A stretch of DNA of 8,305 nucleotides from an uncultured Pseudomonadota bacterium (GTDB taxonomy: Bacteria; Myxococcota_A; UBA796; CAJQPC01), in assembly GCA_937915955.1 (NCBI GenBank), contig CALGIB010000148.1, forward strand, positions 1 through 8,305, given 5' to 3'. Positions 1 through 7,157 of this stretch are shown here, piece by piece (position 1 is the stretch's first letter; every line of letters begins with the position of its first letter). A program made the translations under genes and the position numbers. The notes beneath the pieces were generated by a model, which saw only the letters and a list, made by a program, of their open reading frames with translations, did not search any database and was not told where the DNA came from.

Positions 1-374
1 GCCGGCTGACCCCAAGCCAGTTCGTGGCCGCGACCAGCACGAACACCGCGCGCATCTTCAACATGCACCCGCGCAAGGGCAGCCTGAGCGTGGGAGCCGA
101 CGCGGACGTCGTGGTCTGGGATCCGAACAAGACCCGCACGGTCTCGGTGAAGACCCACCACCAGAACATCGACTTCAACATCTACGAGGGCATGGAGCTG
201 ACGGGCAACGCCGCGGTCACCCTGTCCCGAGGTCGCGTGGTCTGGGAGAACGACCAACTCAAGACCGAGCGGGGCACCGGCAAGTACGTCGACCGCCCGC
301 CCTTCGCTCACTTCTGGGACGCCCAGAACAAGCGCAACGCGCTGAACGTGCCGACCGCCGTGAAGCGCGGCTGA
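1..374 (+). CDS. hydA: Dihydropyrimidinase / D-hydantoinase, C-terminal part (5' truncated by window edge)
   Basis: This is the last ~123 residues of a cyclic amidohydrolase that opens dihydrouracil, dihydrothymine or hydantoin rings to N-carbamoyl amino acids in the cytoplasm. The frame is open from base 3 and begins RLTPSQFVAATSTNTARIFN, continues through HPRKGSLSVGADADVVVWDP, then THHQNIDFNIYEGMELTG, and ends with TGA at 372-374. These blocks are typical of the C-terminal end of the amidohydrolase barrel and its small beta-sandwich in the dihydropyrimidinase/hydantoinase family. The metal-binding histidines and carboxylated lysine lie upstream, outside the window, so activity cannot be judged. 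A permease of the matching substrate class starts 58 bp downstream on the same strand, which supports a pyrimidine or hydantoin salvage/catabolic role. Whether the true substrate is a dihydropyrimidine or a 5-substituted hydantoin cannot be told. An apparent start at 24 (GTG) is internal, because conserved family sequence continues upstream of it. Confidence 0.9.
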   Translation, partial: RLTPSQFVAATSTNTARIFNMHPRKGSLSVGADADVVVWDPNKTRTVSVKTHHQNIDFNIYEGMELTGNAAVTLSRGRVVWENDQLKTERGTGKYVDRPPFAHFWDAQNKRNALNVPTAVKRG

Positions 375-380
375 GCCGCC

Positions 381-404
381 CGAGCCCTGCTCGAGCAGGG
401 CTCG
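381..404. promoter_or_regulatory. Perfect 24-bp palindrome / hairpin between hydA and the permease
   Basis: The 24 bases are fully self-complementary: a 10-bp arm CGAGCCCTGC, a TCGA centre, and the arm GCAGGGCTCG. As RNA this would fold into a very GC-rich stem with a tetraloop, 6 nt after the hydA stop and 28 nt before the permease ATG. No run of U follows it, so it is not a standard intrinsic terminator. It could instead reduce read-through, block 3' decay of hydA mRNA, or be a protein-binding operator in DNA. The perfect symmetry is seen directly; the role is inferred. Confidence 0.55.
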
Positions 405-419
405 CACCCCACCCTGTCC

Positions 420-427
420 CCTCGAGG
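420..427 (+). promoter_or_regulatory. Ribosome binding site of the permease, embedded in a self-complementary octamer
   Basis: GAGG at 424-427 sits 5 nt before the ATG at 433 and fixes that start. It is the right half of the palindrome CCTCGAGG (420-427). The CTCGAG core of this octamer is also the centre of the 24-bp palindrome just upstream (390-395), so the two elements could pair with themselves or with each other. A regulatory use of this is only inferred. Confidence 0.5.
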
Positions 428-432
428 CTTGA

Positions 433-1955
<1,523 letters not shown>

Positions 1956-1959
<4 letters not shown>

Positions 1960-2483
1960 TCGCGCTCCTCCTGACGCTCAGCAACGCCTCGGCCGGCTCG
2001 CTGGCCGGCGTCACCCTGCCCGAGACCGCCAAGGCCGGGGACAGCGCGCTGGTGCTCAACGGCATGGGCCTGCGCGAGAAGTACATGCTCGATGTGTACG
2101 TGGCGGGCCTCTACCTCGCGAGCAAGTCCCGCGACGCCCAGTCCATCATCGACGCGGACGAGGCCAAGCAGCTGGTCATGGTCATGAAGATGGACCTGGG
2201 GCAGCAGAAGCTGTCCGAGTCCATCACCGAGGCCATCACCGGCAAGGGCCTGAGCGCTGAGGCGGTCAAGGGCATCCACCAGATCGCGGGCTGGATGCAG
2301 GACGTCTCCGAGGGCGACAAGGTGATGCTCGAGTACGTGCCGGGCCTCGGCACCTCGCTGTATGTGCGCGGGAGCAAGCGCGGCACGGTCGAGGGCCTGG
2401 CTGTGGCCCAGGGACTGTTCGCGATCTTCCTCGGCGACCCGCCGGTCACCAAGGACCTGAAGAACGGGCTGCTGGGCAGGTAG
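1956..2483 (+). CDS. Exported chalcone isomerase-like domain protein
   Basis: A 175-residue protein with a short hydrophobic leader (MIALLLTLSNASA, likely cleavage after residue 13) and then one compact domain. The order VLNGMGLREKYMLDVYVAGLYL (34-54), a helical middle with EAVKGIHQIAGWM (102-114), GDKVMLEYVPGLGTSLYVRG (120-139), and IFLGDPPVTKDLKNGLLG (157-174) matches the bacterial chalcone isomerase-like family. Proteins of this type are usually exported and have the fold of plant chalcone isomerase, probably without its chemistry; in most bacteria their role is unknown. The GTG start at 1956 overlaps the permease TGA in a GTGA, and AAGG at 1945-1948 gives a 7-nt spacing, so translation is probably coupled to the permease. 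Fatty-acid binding, known for plant relatives, is one possible role. The leader lacks the usual positive N-terminal residues, so export is likely but not certain. Confidence 0.8.
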
Positions 2484-2765
2484 ATGGGCGAGACCCGCTA
2501 CGGACGCAGCCTCGATCTGCGCATGGTGCTCTACGGCGTCGGCCTGCTGATCGTCGGCGTCGGCGTCACGGGCGTGGCGCTCTACACGCTGGCCGAGGAC
2601 GCCTTCTCCCACGACCCCGTCGGCTTCAGCCTCAAGGCTGGCGGCGTGGTCCTGGGCCTGGCCCTGGCCGGGGGCGTCGCGGTCTGGCGACGCCGGGTCC
2701 AGCAGGCGAAGTGGGAGGCCCTGGATGCGCCCCTGGACGAACCCAGGACCCGCATCCGCGAGTGA
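2484..2765 (+). CDS. Small two-helix membrane protein, unknown function
   Basis: A 93-residue protein that I do not recognise. It has a short polar, basic N-terminus (MGETRYGRSLDLR), a hydrophobic helix at about 14-36, a loop containing AEDAFSHDPVGF (38-49), and a second hydrophobic helix at about 50-68. The arginine-rich segment WRRRVQQAKW (68-77) and an acidic/proline tail follow. By the positive-inside rule both termini should face the cytoplasm, as a hairpin. The ATG follows the TAG of the chalcone isomerase-like gene with no gap, and the only upstream purine-rich stretch (GGCAGG, 2475-2480) is close, so translation probably depends on coupling. An internal ATG at 2523 would remove only the N-terminal 13 residues. 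It is the last gene of the plus-strand run and its stop lies 7 bp from the stop of the convergent gene. No catalytic motif is visible. Confidence 0.7.
   Translation: MGETRYGRSLDLRMVLYGVGLLIVGVGVTGVALYTLAEDAFSHDPVGFSLKAGGVVLGLALAGGVAVWRRRVQQAKWEALDAPLDEPRTRIRE
2723..2757. terminator. Two-part stem-loop at the convergent gene junction (possible terminator or 3' stabiliser)
   Basis: GGATGCG (2723-2729) pairs with CGCATCC (2751-2757), and inside it CCTGG (2732-2736) pairs with CCAGG (2743-2747) around a 6-nt loop. This gives 12 base pairs split by a small internal loop. It lies inside the last codons of the small membrane protein, just before the tail-to-tail junction, and can fold from either strand. 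There is no T-tract on either side, so canonical intrinsic termination is not supported; the role is inferred from position. Confidence 0.3.
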
Positions 2766-2772
2766 ATGAGTC

Positions 2773-3459
2773 CTACTCGGCCGAGGCCAGCGCGGGCTCG
2801 TCGGCCAGAGGCTTGAGCAGCACGTTGTCCCAGCGCGTCAGGACGCCCTGCTGGCCGGACTTCTCGGCGCGCACCTCGACCCGGGCGTAGCGCGTGGAGC
2901 CGGACAGGCTCAGCGGACCGCCGAGGTCCTCCCAGCCGACCGTGCCCAGCCGACCGCCCAGGCGCGTCCGGGCCAGGGCCCCCGTCCGGCCCAGGCAGTC
3001 GACCAGATCGCCGTACTCCAGCAGCGCCAGCTCGCCGCTGCCCTCGGACTGGACCTGCACCTGGGCCATCAGGAGCTGCCGGCTGCCGGGCTCCACCTCG
3101 ACGCAGGAGCTGAAGCGCGAGCCCTGCGTCGCGGTGTCGAAGGGCCCCGAGAGCCGGATGTCCAGCGAGCCGCTGTAGAGGTAGCCCTGGCCGTCCTCGA
3201 AGGACACGCCGGTGGAGCTGTTGCCCGAGACGTCGTCCTCCCACGCGAGGCCCTGGTCGACCGAGTCGAAGCCGGCGCCGACCAGCAGGTTCTCGCCGCA
3301 GTCCGGCTGGCTGTTGGCGTCCAGGTCCACCCGGTCGTCCTGCCCCTCGCAGGCGTCGTCGCGATCGCGCACGCCGTCCCCGTCACGGTCCTTGGCGGCC
3401 CAGGCGGGCCCGGGGATCAGGAAGGCGGCGGCGACGAGGAAGGGGACGATGCGGGTCAT
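2773..3459 (-). CDS. Secreted protein with thrombospondin type 3-like calcium motif and jelly-roll-type domain
   Basis: A 228-residue exported protein. It opens with a signal peptide (MTRIVPFLVAAAFLIPGPAWA, probable cleavage after residue 21). The mature N-terminus has the calcium-binding pattern DRDGDGVRDRDDAC (24-37) and then DLDANSQPDC (45-54), which resembles a single thrombospondin type 3 repeat. Residues 57-217 look like a carbohydrate-binding-module type beta sandwich: NLLVGAGFDSVDQGLAWEDD, then SSCVEVEPGSRQLLMAQVQV, LLEYGDLVDC, RYARVEVRAE and RWDNVLLKP. C37/C54 and C119/C155 are natural disulphide candidates. Such surface or extracellular modules are common in Myxococcota. The ligand is unknown and no catalytic residues are apparent. 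The ATG has a weak GAGAG (3466-3470) upstream. The gene follows the 275-residue unknown gene by 32 bp on the same strand, so it may be co-transcribed, although its function looks unrelated to the aminotransferase. Confidence 0.78.
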   Translation of the reverse strand: MTRIVPFLVAAAFLIPGPAWAAKDRDGDGVRDRDDACEGQDDRVDLDANSQPDCGENLLVGAGFDSVDQGLAWEDDVSGNSSTGVSFEDGQGYLYSGSLDIRLSGPFDTATQGSRFSSCVEVEPGSRQLLMAQVQVQSEGSGELALLEYGDLVDCLGRTGALARTRLGGRLGTVGWEDLGGPLSLSGSTRYARVEVRAEKSGQQGVLTRWDNVLLKPLADEPALASAE

Positions 3460-3491
3460 GGCGGGCTCTCGATGAGGCGTTCACCACCCCA

Positions 3492-4319
3492 TCAAGGGGG
3501 CCCCAGCGCCTGGGTTTCATCGGGCGCCTCGAACAGCTCCTCCAGGCCCACACCCGAGAAGCTCCCAGGGGCGGCGGTCGGCAGCGAGCGCACCCAGGCC
3601 TCGAGCCCGGGCTCCGGCTCGATGACCCGGTAGGGCAGCGGACCCTCGACCCAGGGCAGGCCGGCCAGCGCGAGCTCCAGCGCCTGGGCCGAGACCACGC
3701 AGCTCTCGAGCCCGCCCCCGCTCGGGCCGACGCGGAGCTCGTTCCGCGCGACCACGACGAAGTCCACCCGAGGCAGCCAGGTCGCCATCGCGTCGCCCCA
3801 GACCACGTAGGTGCGGACCCGACCCTGGACGAGCCCAAAGAACAGGTTCGGCACGAAGGCCGAAAACGAGCTCAGCTGGAGCAGCCGCTGGGCCAGATTC
3901 CAGGCGCCGAAGTCCTGGACGCGCCGGGGGCTCACGGGCCGACGGGCGTAGCGCTGCCCCTCGAGGGGCGGGTCCCGGTCCTGGTGGGCCGAGCGGTTCG
4001 CGCGGTCCCAGCCCCTCAAGAAGGCCGCCTCGTCCCAGGCGCCGACGTGCTCTCCGTCGACCTGGGGATCCCGGACCCGCAGGCCCGGCACCTGCGGCGC
4101 CAGCCGTGAGACCTGGTGGGCCGCGACCTGCCCGTAGGTCGAGATCCGGGGCATCGGCACACGCAGCGTGGCGCGCTCGACCTCGCGATCGAGGTCCATC
4201 ACGACCGGCACGCCGGTGGCCTCGTCGACGAGCAGGACCTGGCTCCCTCGGAGCCGGTACCCGAGCCTCCCCAGCGCGACGTACAGCCCCGGAGCGCGGA
4301 GCTCCAGGTCGTAGCTCAC
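3492..4319 (-). CDS. Hypothetical protein coupled to the aminotransferase gene
   Basis: A 275-residue soluble protein that I do not recognise. It begins with a GTG whose GTGA overlaps the aminotransferase stop codon, and GAGG lies about 10 nt upstream (4330-4333). Visible parts are a beta-rich N-terminal third (MSYDLELRAPGLYVALG; YRLRGSQVLLVDEATGVPVV), a charged, proline-rich middle (GWDRANRSAHQDRDPPLEGQ at 103-122), and a hydrophobic block at about 149-191 containing SSFSAFVPNLFFGLV and YVVWGDAMATWLPRVDFVVV. A further helix/strand segment (CVVSAQALELALAGLPWVEG) and an acidic, proline-rich tail follow. The central block is not long or continuous enough to be a clear membrane span. There is no signal peptide, metal motif or nucleotide-binding loop. 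The coupling suggests co-production with the aminotransferase, but that does not establish a shared pathway. Confidence 0.7.
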   Translation of the reverse strand: MSYDLELRAPGLYVALGRLGYRLRGSQVLLVDEATGVPVVMDLDREVERATLRVPMPRISTYGQVAAHQVSRLAPQVPGLRVRDPQVDGEHVGAWDEAAFLRGWDRANRSAHQDRDPPLEGQRYARRPVSPRRVQDFGAWNLAQRLLQLSSFSAFVPNLFFGLVQGRVRTYVVWGDAMATWLPRVDFVVVARNELRVGPSGGGLESCVVSAQALELALAGLPWVEGPLPYRVIEPEPGLEAWVRSLPTAAPGSFSGVGLEELFEAPDETQALGPP

Positions 4320-5632
4320 CCGAAGACCGCCTCGTCGACGAGGCTGAAGCCTCGGTCCAGGATGTCCATTCCGTAGGCCAGCTCGTCGGCAGAGATGGTC
4401 AGCGGCGGGTTGCTCATCACGTGGCTCCAGCGCACGAAGGTGAACAGCCCCTCGTCCTGGAAGAAGGCGCCCAGGTCCTTCATCGCCGGGTGGCTGCCGT
4501 TGAAGCCCGCGATGAGCTTCCCGTCCGCGCCCTGCAGGTCGAACATGCCGAACATGCCGATGCTGCGGAAGGCCTGGACGCAGGGGTGCGCGTCCGTCAA
4601 GCGCTGCATGTGCGCGCGCATCACCTGCCCCATGGCGGCCGAGCGCTCGACCAGGCCCTCCTCCTCGAACACGCGGATGACCGCCAGCGCGGTGTTCAGG
4701 GACAAGGGGTGGCTGTTGTAGGTCAGCCCGCCCCAGAAGACGTTTTCCTGGAAGTGGCGCGCGATGGGATCCCGCATCGCGACCGCGCCCAGCGGGATGT
4801 AGGAGCTGGTCATGCCCTTGGCCATCGAGACGATGTCCGGCACGATGTCGCCGTGCTCGAAGGCCATGAGCTTGCCGGTGCGCCCCCAGCCCGCCATGAC
4901 CTCGTCGCAGATCAGCAGGATGCCGTACTCGTCGAGCAGGGCGCGCAGGCCCTGCAGGTAGCCTGCGGGCGGCGGCAGCACGCCGTTGGTGCCGGTGACC
5001 GTCTCGATGATCATCGCGGCGATGGTGTGGCTGCCCTCCATCTCGATGACCTCGCGCAGGTAGCGCAGGTTGTTCTCGGTCTTGCTGGCCTCGTCCTCGC
5101 CGAAGCTGAAGTCGTAGGGGCTGGGGTCGAGCACCCGGATGAAGCCCGGGGCGCCGGGCTCGTTGGCCCAGCGGCGGGGGTCACCGGTCATCTGCATCGT
5201 GAGGTTGGTGGCCCCGTGGTAGCTGCGGTAGCGGGACAGCACCTTGTTGCGGCCCGAGTACTGGCGCGCCAGCTTGACGGCGTTCTCGTTGGCCTCGGCC
5301 CCGCCCAGCGTGAAGAAGAAGGTGTTCAGGTCCCCGGGCATCATCTCGGCCAGCTTGGCGCCGAGCTCGGCCCGAGCGCGGGTCGCCGCACCGGGGAAGG
5401 CGTAGATCAGGTCGTCGCAGGCGTCCTTCATGGCCTGCACCACCTTGGGGTGGCTGTGGCCGATGTTCACGCTCATCAGCTGGCTGTTGAAGTCCAGGAT
5501 GCGCTTGCCGTCCGGCTGGTAGAGCCAGACGCCCTCGGCCCGCGCGATGGGCAGCGGCGACACCGTCCCGACGGCGGCCCAGTTGAAGAGGGTGTGCCGC
5601 TTGCAGAGGTCGATCATCTGCTGGCTGTCCAT
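4316..5632 (-). CDS. Class III PLP-dependent aminotransferase (omega/beta-amino acid or taurine:pyruvate type)
   Basis: A 438-residue cytoplasmic fold-type I aminotransferase. LDFNSQLMSVNIGHSHPKVV (46-65) is the N-terminal family block. GGAEANENAVKLAR (110-123) binds the PLP phosphate. YRSYHGAT (135-142) supplies the ring-stacking aromatic residue and histidine. IIETVTGTNGVLPPP (208-222) and ICDEVMAGWGRTG (241-253) follow, with D243 to the pyridine nitrogen. K272 in SMAKGMTSSYIPLGA is the Schiff-base lysine. Length and motifs match the class that includes beta-alanine-, taurine- and omega-amino acid:pyruvate transaminases; from memory the N-terminal LFNWAAVGTVSPLPIARAEGV resembles taurine--pyruvate transaminase-like members. 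The start at 5632 is chosen because AGGAG lies 5 nt upstream and the family N-terminus begins there; an extension to 5842 would run through the divergent gene. With the hydantoinase nearby, beta-alanine is an attractive substrate, but this is not proven. Confidence 0.9.
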   Translation of the reverse strand: MDSQQMIDLCKRHTLFNWAAVGTVSPLPIARAEGVWLYQPDGKRILDFNSQLMSVNIGHSHPKVVQAMKDACDDLIYAFPGAATRARAELGAKLAEMMPGDLNTFFFTLGGAEANENAVKLARQYSGRNKVLSRYRSYHGATNLTMQMTGDPRRWANEPGAPGFIRVLDPSPYDFSFGEDEASKTENNLRYLREVIEMEGSHTIAAMIIETVTGTNGVLPPPAGYLQGLRALLDEYGILLICDEVMAGWGRTGKLMAFEHGDIVPDIVSMAKGMTSSYIPLGAVAMRDPIARHFQENVFWGGLTYNSHPLSLNTALAVIRVFEEEGLVERSAAMGQVMRAHMQRLTDAHPCVQAFRSIGMFGMFDLQGADGKLIAGFNGSHPAMKDLGAFFQDEGLFTFVRWSHVMSNPPLTISADELAYGMDILDRGFSLVDEAVFG

Positions 5633-5637
5633 GGGAA

Positions 5638-5642
5638 CTCCT
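5638..5642 (-). promoter_or_regulatory. Ribosome binding site AGGAG of the aminotransferase
   Basis: AGGAG on the minus strand, 5 nt before the ATG at 5632. It is one of the strongest Shine-Dalgarno matches in the window and decides the start against much longer upstream extensions. Confidence 0.7.
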
Positions 5643-5657
5643 GAGGCTGAGGCCGCG

Positions 5658-5663
5658 ATTATA
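5658..5663 (-). promoter_or_regulatory. Consensus -10 box (TATAAT) of the aminotransferase promoter
   Basis: The minus strand reads TATAAT, a perfect sigma-70-type -10 box, in an otherwise GC-rich 61-bp space between divergent genes. Transcription would begin near 5651, leaving a leader of about 19 nt that contains the AGGAG. No good -35 hexamer is visible at 16-18 bp spacing, so activator help or a GC-rich-clade promoter variant is possible. Confidence 0.45.
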
Positions 5664-5665
5664 GT
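5660..5665 (+). promoter_or_regulatory. Overlapping -10-like box (TATAGT) of the aldehyde dehydrogenase promoter
   Basis: The plus strand reads TATAGT, sharing four base pairs with the minus-strand TATAAT. Transcription would begin near 5672, with a leader of about 22 nt that contains AGGA at 5682-5685. No clear -35 hexamer is seen. Shared, opposed -10 boxes would let polymerase load in either direction but not both at once. Confidence 0.4.
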
Positions 5666-5693
5666 GACCGCCTTCCAAGCCAGGATTCGAGTC

Positions 5694-7157
5694 ATGGACA
5701 TCCGCTGCCAGAACCTCATCGGGGGCACCTTCTCCGACGGCGCCGCGACCGTCGCCAACCTCTCTCCCGCCGACGGCGCGGTGCTGGGGAGCCGCCCCGA
5801 CTCGGGCCGGGACGAGGCCAACGCCGCGGTCGCCGCCGCCAAACAGGCTCAGAAGGGCTGGGCCCAGATCACGCCTCCCGCTCGCGGCGCGGCGCTCTTC
5901 CGCCTGGTCAGCCTGCTCGAGCGCGACGCCGAGAAGCTGGCCCGCACCCTGTCGCTGGAGGAGGGCAAGATCCTGCCCGAGGCGCGCGGCGAGGTCGGCA
6001 AGACCATCCGCTACGTGCAGTTCGCCGCGGGCGACTGCCGCCGCATGACCGGCATCACCCACCCCAGCGAGGTCGCCGGCACCCTGGGCATGACCATGTG
6101 GCGCCCCCTAGGCGTGGTCGGGCTGATCACGCCCTGGAACTTCCCGGTCTGCATCCCCCTCTGGAAGATCGCGCCGGCCATCGCCGCGGGCAACGCCGTG
6201 GTGCTCAAGCCCGCGCCCGAGACCCCCGCCACCGCCCACCTCATCGCCGAGCTCTGCCTGGAGGCCGGCATCCCCGAGGGCGTGGTCAACGTGGTGCACG
6301 GCGACGCCGAGCCCGCCAAGGCCCTGGTCGAGCACCCCGACGTGGTCGCCATCAGCTTCACCGGCAGCACCGAGGTCGGCCTGATGCTCGAGGGTATGTG
6401 CGCCAAGCGTCACAAGCGCGTGCAGTGCGAGCTGGGCGGCAAGAACCCCCTGATCGTGTTGAATGACGCCGACGTCGGCCTGGCCGCGGCCGCCTGCGCC
6501 ATGGGGGCCTTCGGGTCCACCGGACAGCGCTGCACCGCCACCAGCCGGGCCATCGTGCAGTCCGGCGTCGCCGACGAGTTCGTCGCCGCCGTGGCCGAGG
6601 CCGCCAGGGCCGTGCGCGCCGGCCACCCGCTGGACGAGGCCACCACCATGGGCCCGAGCATCTCCGAGCGGCAGCTGGCCCAGGTGCTGAAGTACATGGA
6701 GCTGGGCAAGGGCGAGGCCGACTTGGTCACGGGCGGCACCCGGCTGGGCGGCGCGCTCGGGACCGGCTTCTTCCCCGAGCCCACCGTCTTCGACCACGTG
6801 GCCGCGGACGCGCGCATCGCCACCGAGGAGATCTTCGGGCCGGTGCTGTCCGTGGTCCGCGTCGACACCCTGGACCAGGCCATCTCGGCCGCCAACGGCG
6901 TGCGCTATGGCCTGACCGGCTCGGTGTTCACGAACAACCTGCAGGACGCCTTCCACGTCATCGAGCACCTCGAGACGGGCATGACGCACGTGAACAACCC
7001 CACGGTCGGGGGCGAAGCCCACATGCCCTTCGGCGGCATCAAGGACACCGGCGTCGGCGCCCGCGAGATGGGCCCGGACGCCTGGAAGTTCTACGCCGAG
7101 GAGAAGACGGTCTACATCAACTACGGGGGCGCTGCGCGCAAGGGCAACCTCTTTTGA
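5694..7157 (+). CDS. NAD(P)-dependent aldehyde dehydrogenase (semialdehyde-oxidising type)
   Basis: A 487-residue cytoplasmic enzyme that oxidises an aldehyde to a carboxylate. The full catalytic set is visible: N149 in TPWNFP, K172 in VVLKPAPETP, the nucleotide-binding FTGSTEVG (222-229), general base E246 in CELGGKNP, nucleophile C280 in GSTGQRCTATSR, the EEIFGPV motif (378-384), and MPFGGIKDTGVGAREMG (444-460). The GQRCTA context and HMPFGGIK end resemble 2-oxoglutarate-semialdehyde and related semialdehyde dehydrogenases more than CoA-acylating methylmalonate-semialdehyde dehydrogenases, judged from memory. The ATG at 5694 has AGGA 8 nt upstream and gives the normal family length; an in-frame extension to 5547 would overlap the divergent aminotransferase. 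The divergent pairing suggests it oxidises the aminotransferase product, for example malonate or succinate semialdehyde. The exact aldehyde cannot be read from sequence. Its stop overlaps the next start by one base. Confidence 0.92.
   Translation: MDIRCQNLIGGTFSDGAATVANLSPADGAVLGSRPDSGRDEANAAVAAAKQAQKGWAQITPPARGAALFRLVSLLERDAEKLARTLSLEEGKILPEARGEVGKTIRYVQFAAGDCRRMTGITHPSEVAGTLGMTMWRPLGVVGLITPWNFPVCIPLWKIAPAIAAGNAVVLKPAPETPATAHLIAELCLEAGIPEGVVNVVHGDAEPAKALVEHPDVVAISFTGSTEVGLMLEGMCAKRHKRVQCELGGKNPLIVLNDADVGLAAAACAMGAFGSTGQRCTATSRAIVQSGVADEFVAAVAEAARAVRAGHPLDEATTMGPSISERQLAQVLKYMELGKGEADLVTGGTRLGGALGTGFFPEPTVFDHVAADARIATEEIFGPVLSVVRVDTLDQAISAANGVRYGLTGSVFTNNLQDAFHVIEHLETGMTHVNNPTVGGEAHMPFGGIKDTGVGAREMGPDAWKFYAEEKTVYINYGGAARKGNLF

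Noticed and set aside
2582..3244. 220-codon alternative minus-strand frame across the convergent junction
   Set aside because: It would cover both the small membrane protein and the secreted protein. Its Arg/Gly/Ala-rich composition and lack of a signal or domain mark it as a shadow.
3487..3504. CCCC-ATCAA-GGGG hairpin and GGGGCCCC around the stop of the 275-residue protein gene
   Set aside because: The stem is only 4 bp in very GC-rich sequence and lacks a T-tract; this is within chance expectation and not called a terminator.
4538..4560. Tandem CGAACATGC-like repeat
   Set aside because: It encodes the GMFGMF stretch of the aminotransferase (residues 359-364); two copies inside coding sequence are explained by the protein.
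4106..5644. 512-codon open frame on the plus strand opposite the aminotransferase
   Set aside because: The product is Arg/His/Gln/Val-rich low-complexity sequence characteristic of antisense frames; the minus strand encodes a full PLP enzyme.
5547..5693. Upstream extension of the aldehyde dehydrogenase to 5547
   Set aside because: The added 49 residues overlap the start of the aminotransferase antisense and resemble no aldehyde dehydrogenase sequence. The ATG at 5694 gives normal length with AGGA 8 nt upstream.
5633..5842. Upstream extension of the aminotransferase to 5842
   Set aside because: It would run through the promoter gap and into the divergent dehydrogenase gene. The ATG at 5632 has an AGGAG at ideal spacing and matches the family N-terminus.
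6108..7022. 304-codon minus-strand frame inside the aldehyde dehydrogenase
   Set aside because: Antisense shadow rich in Gly/His/Asp/Val. The plus-strand frame holds every catalytic motif of the dehydrogenase family.
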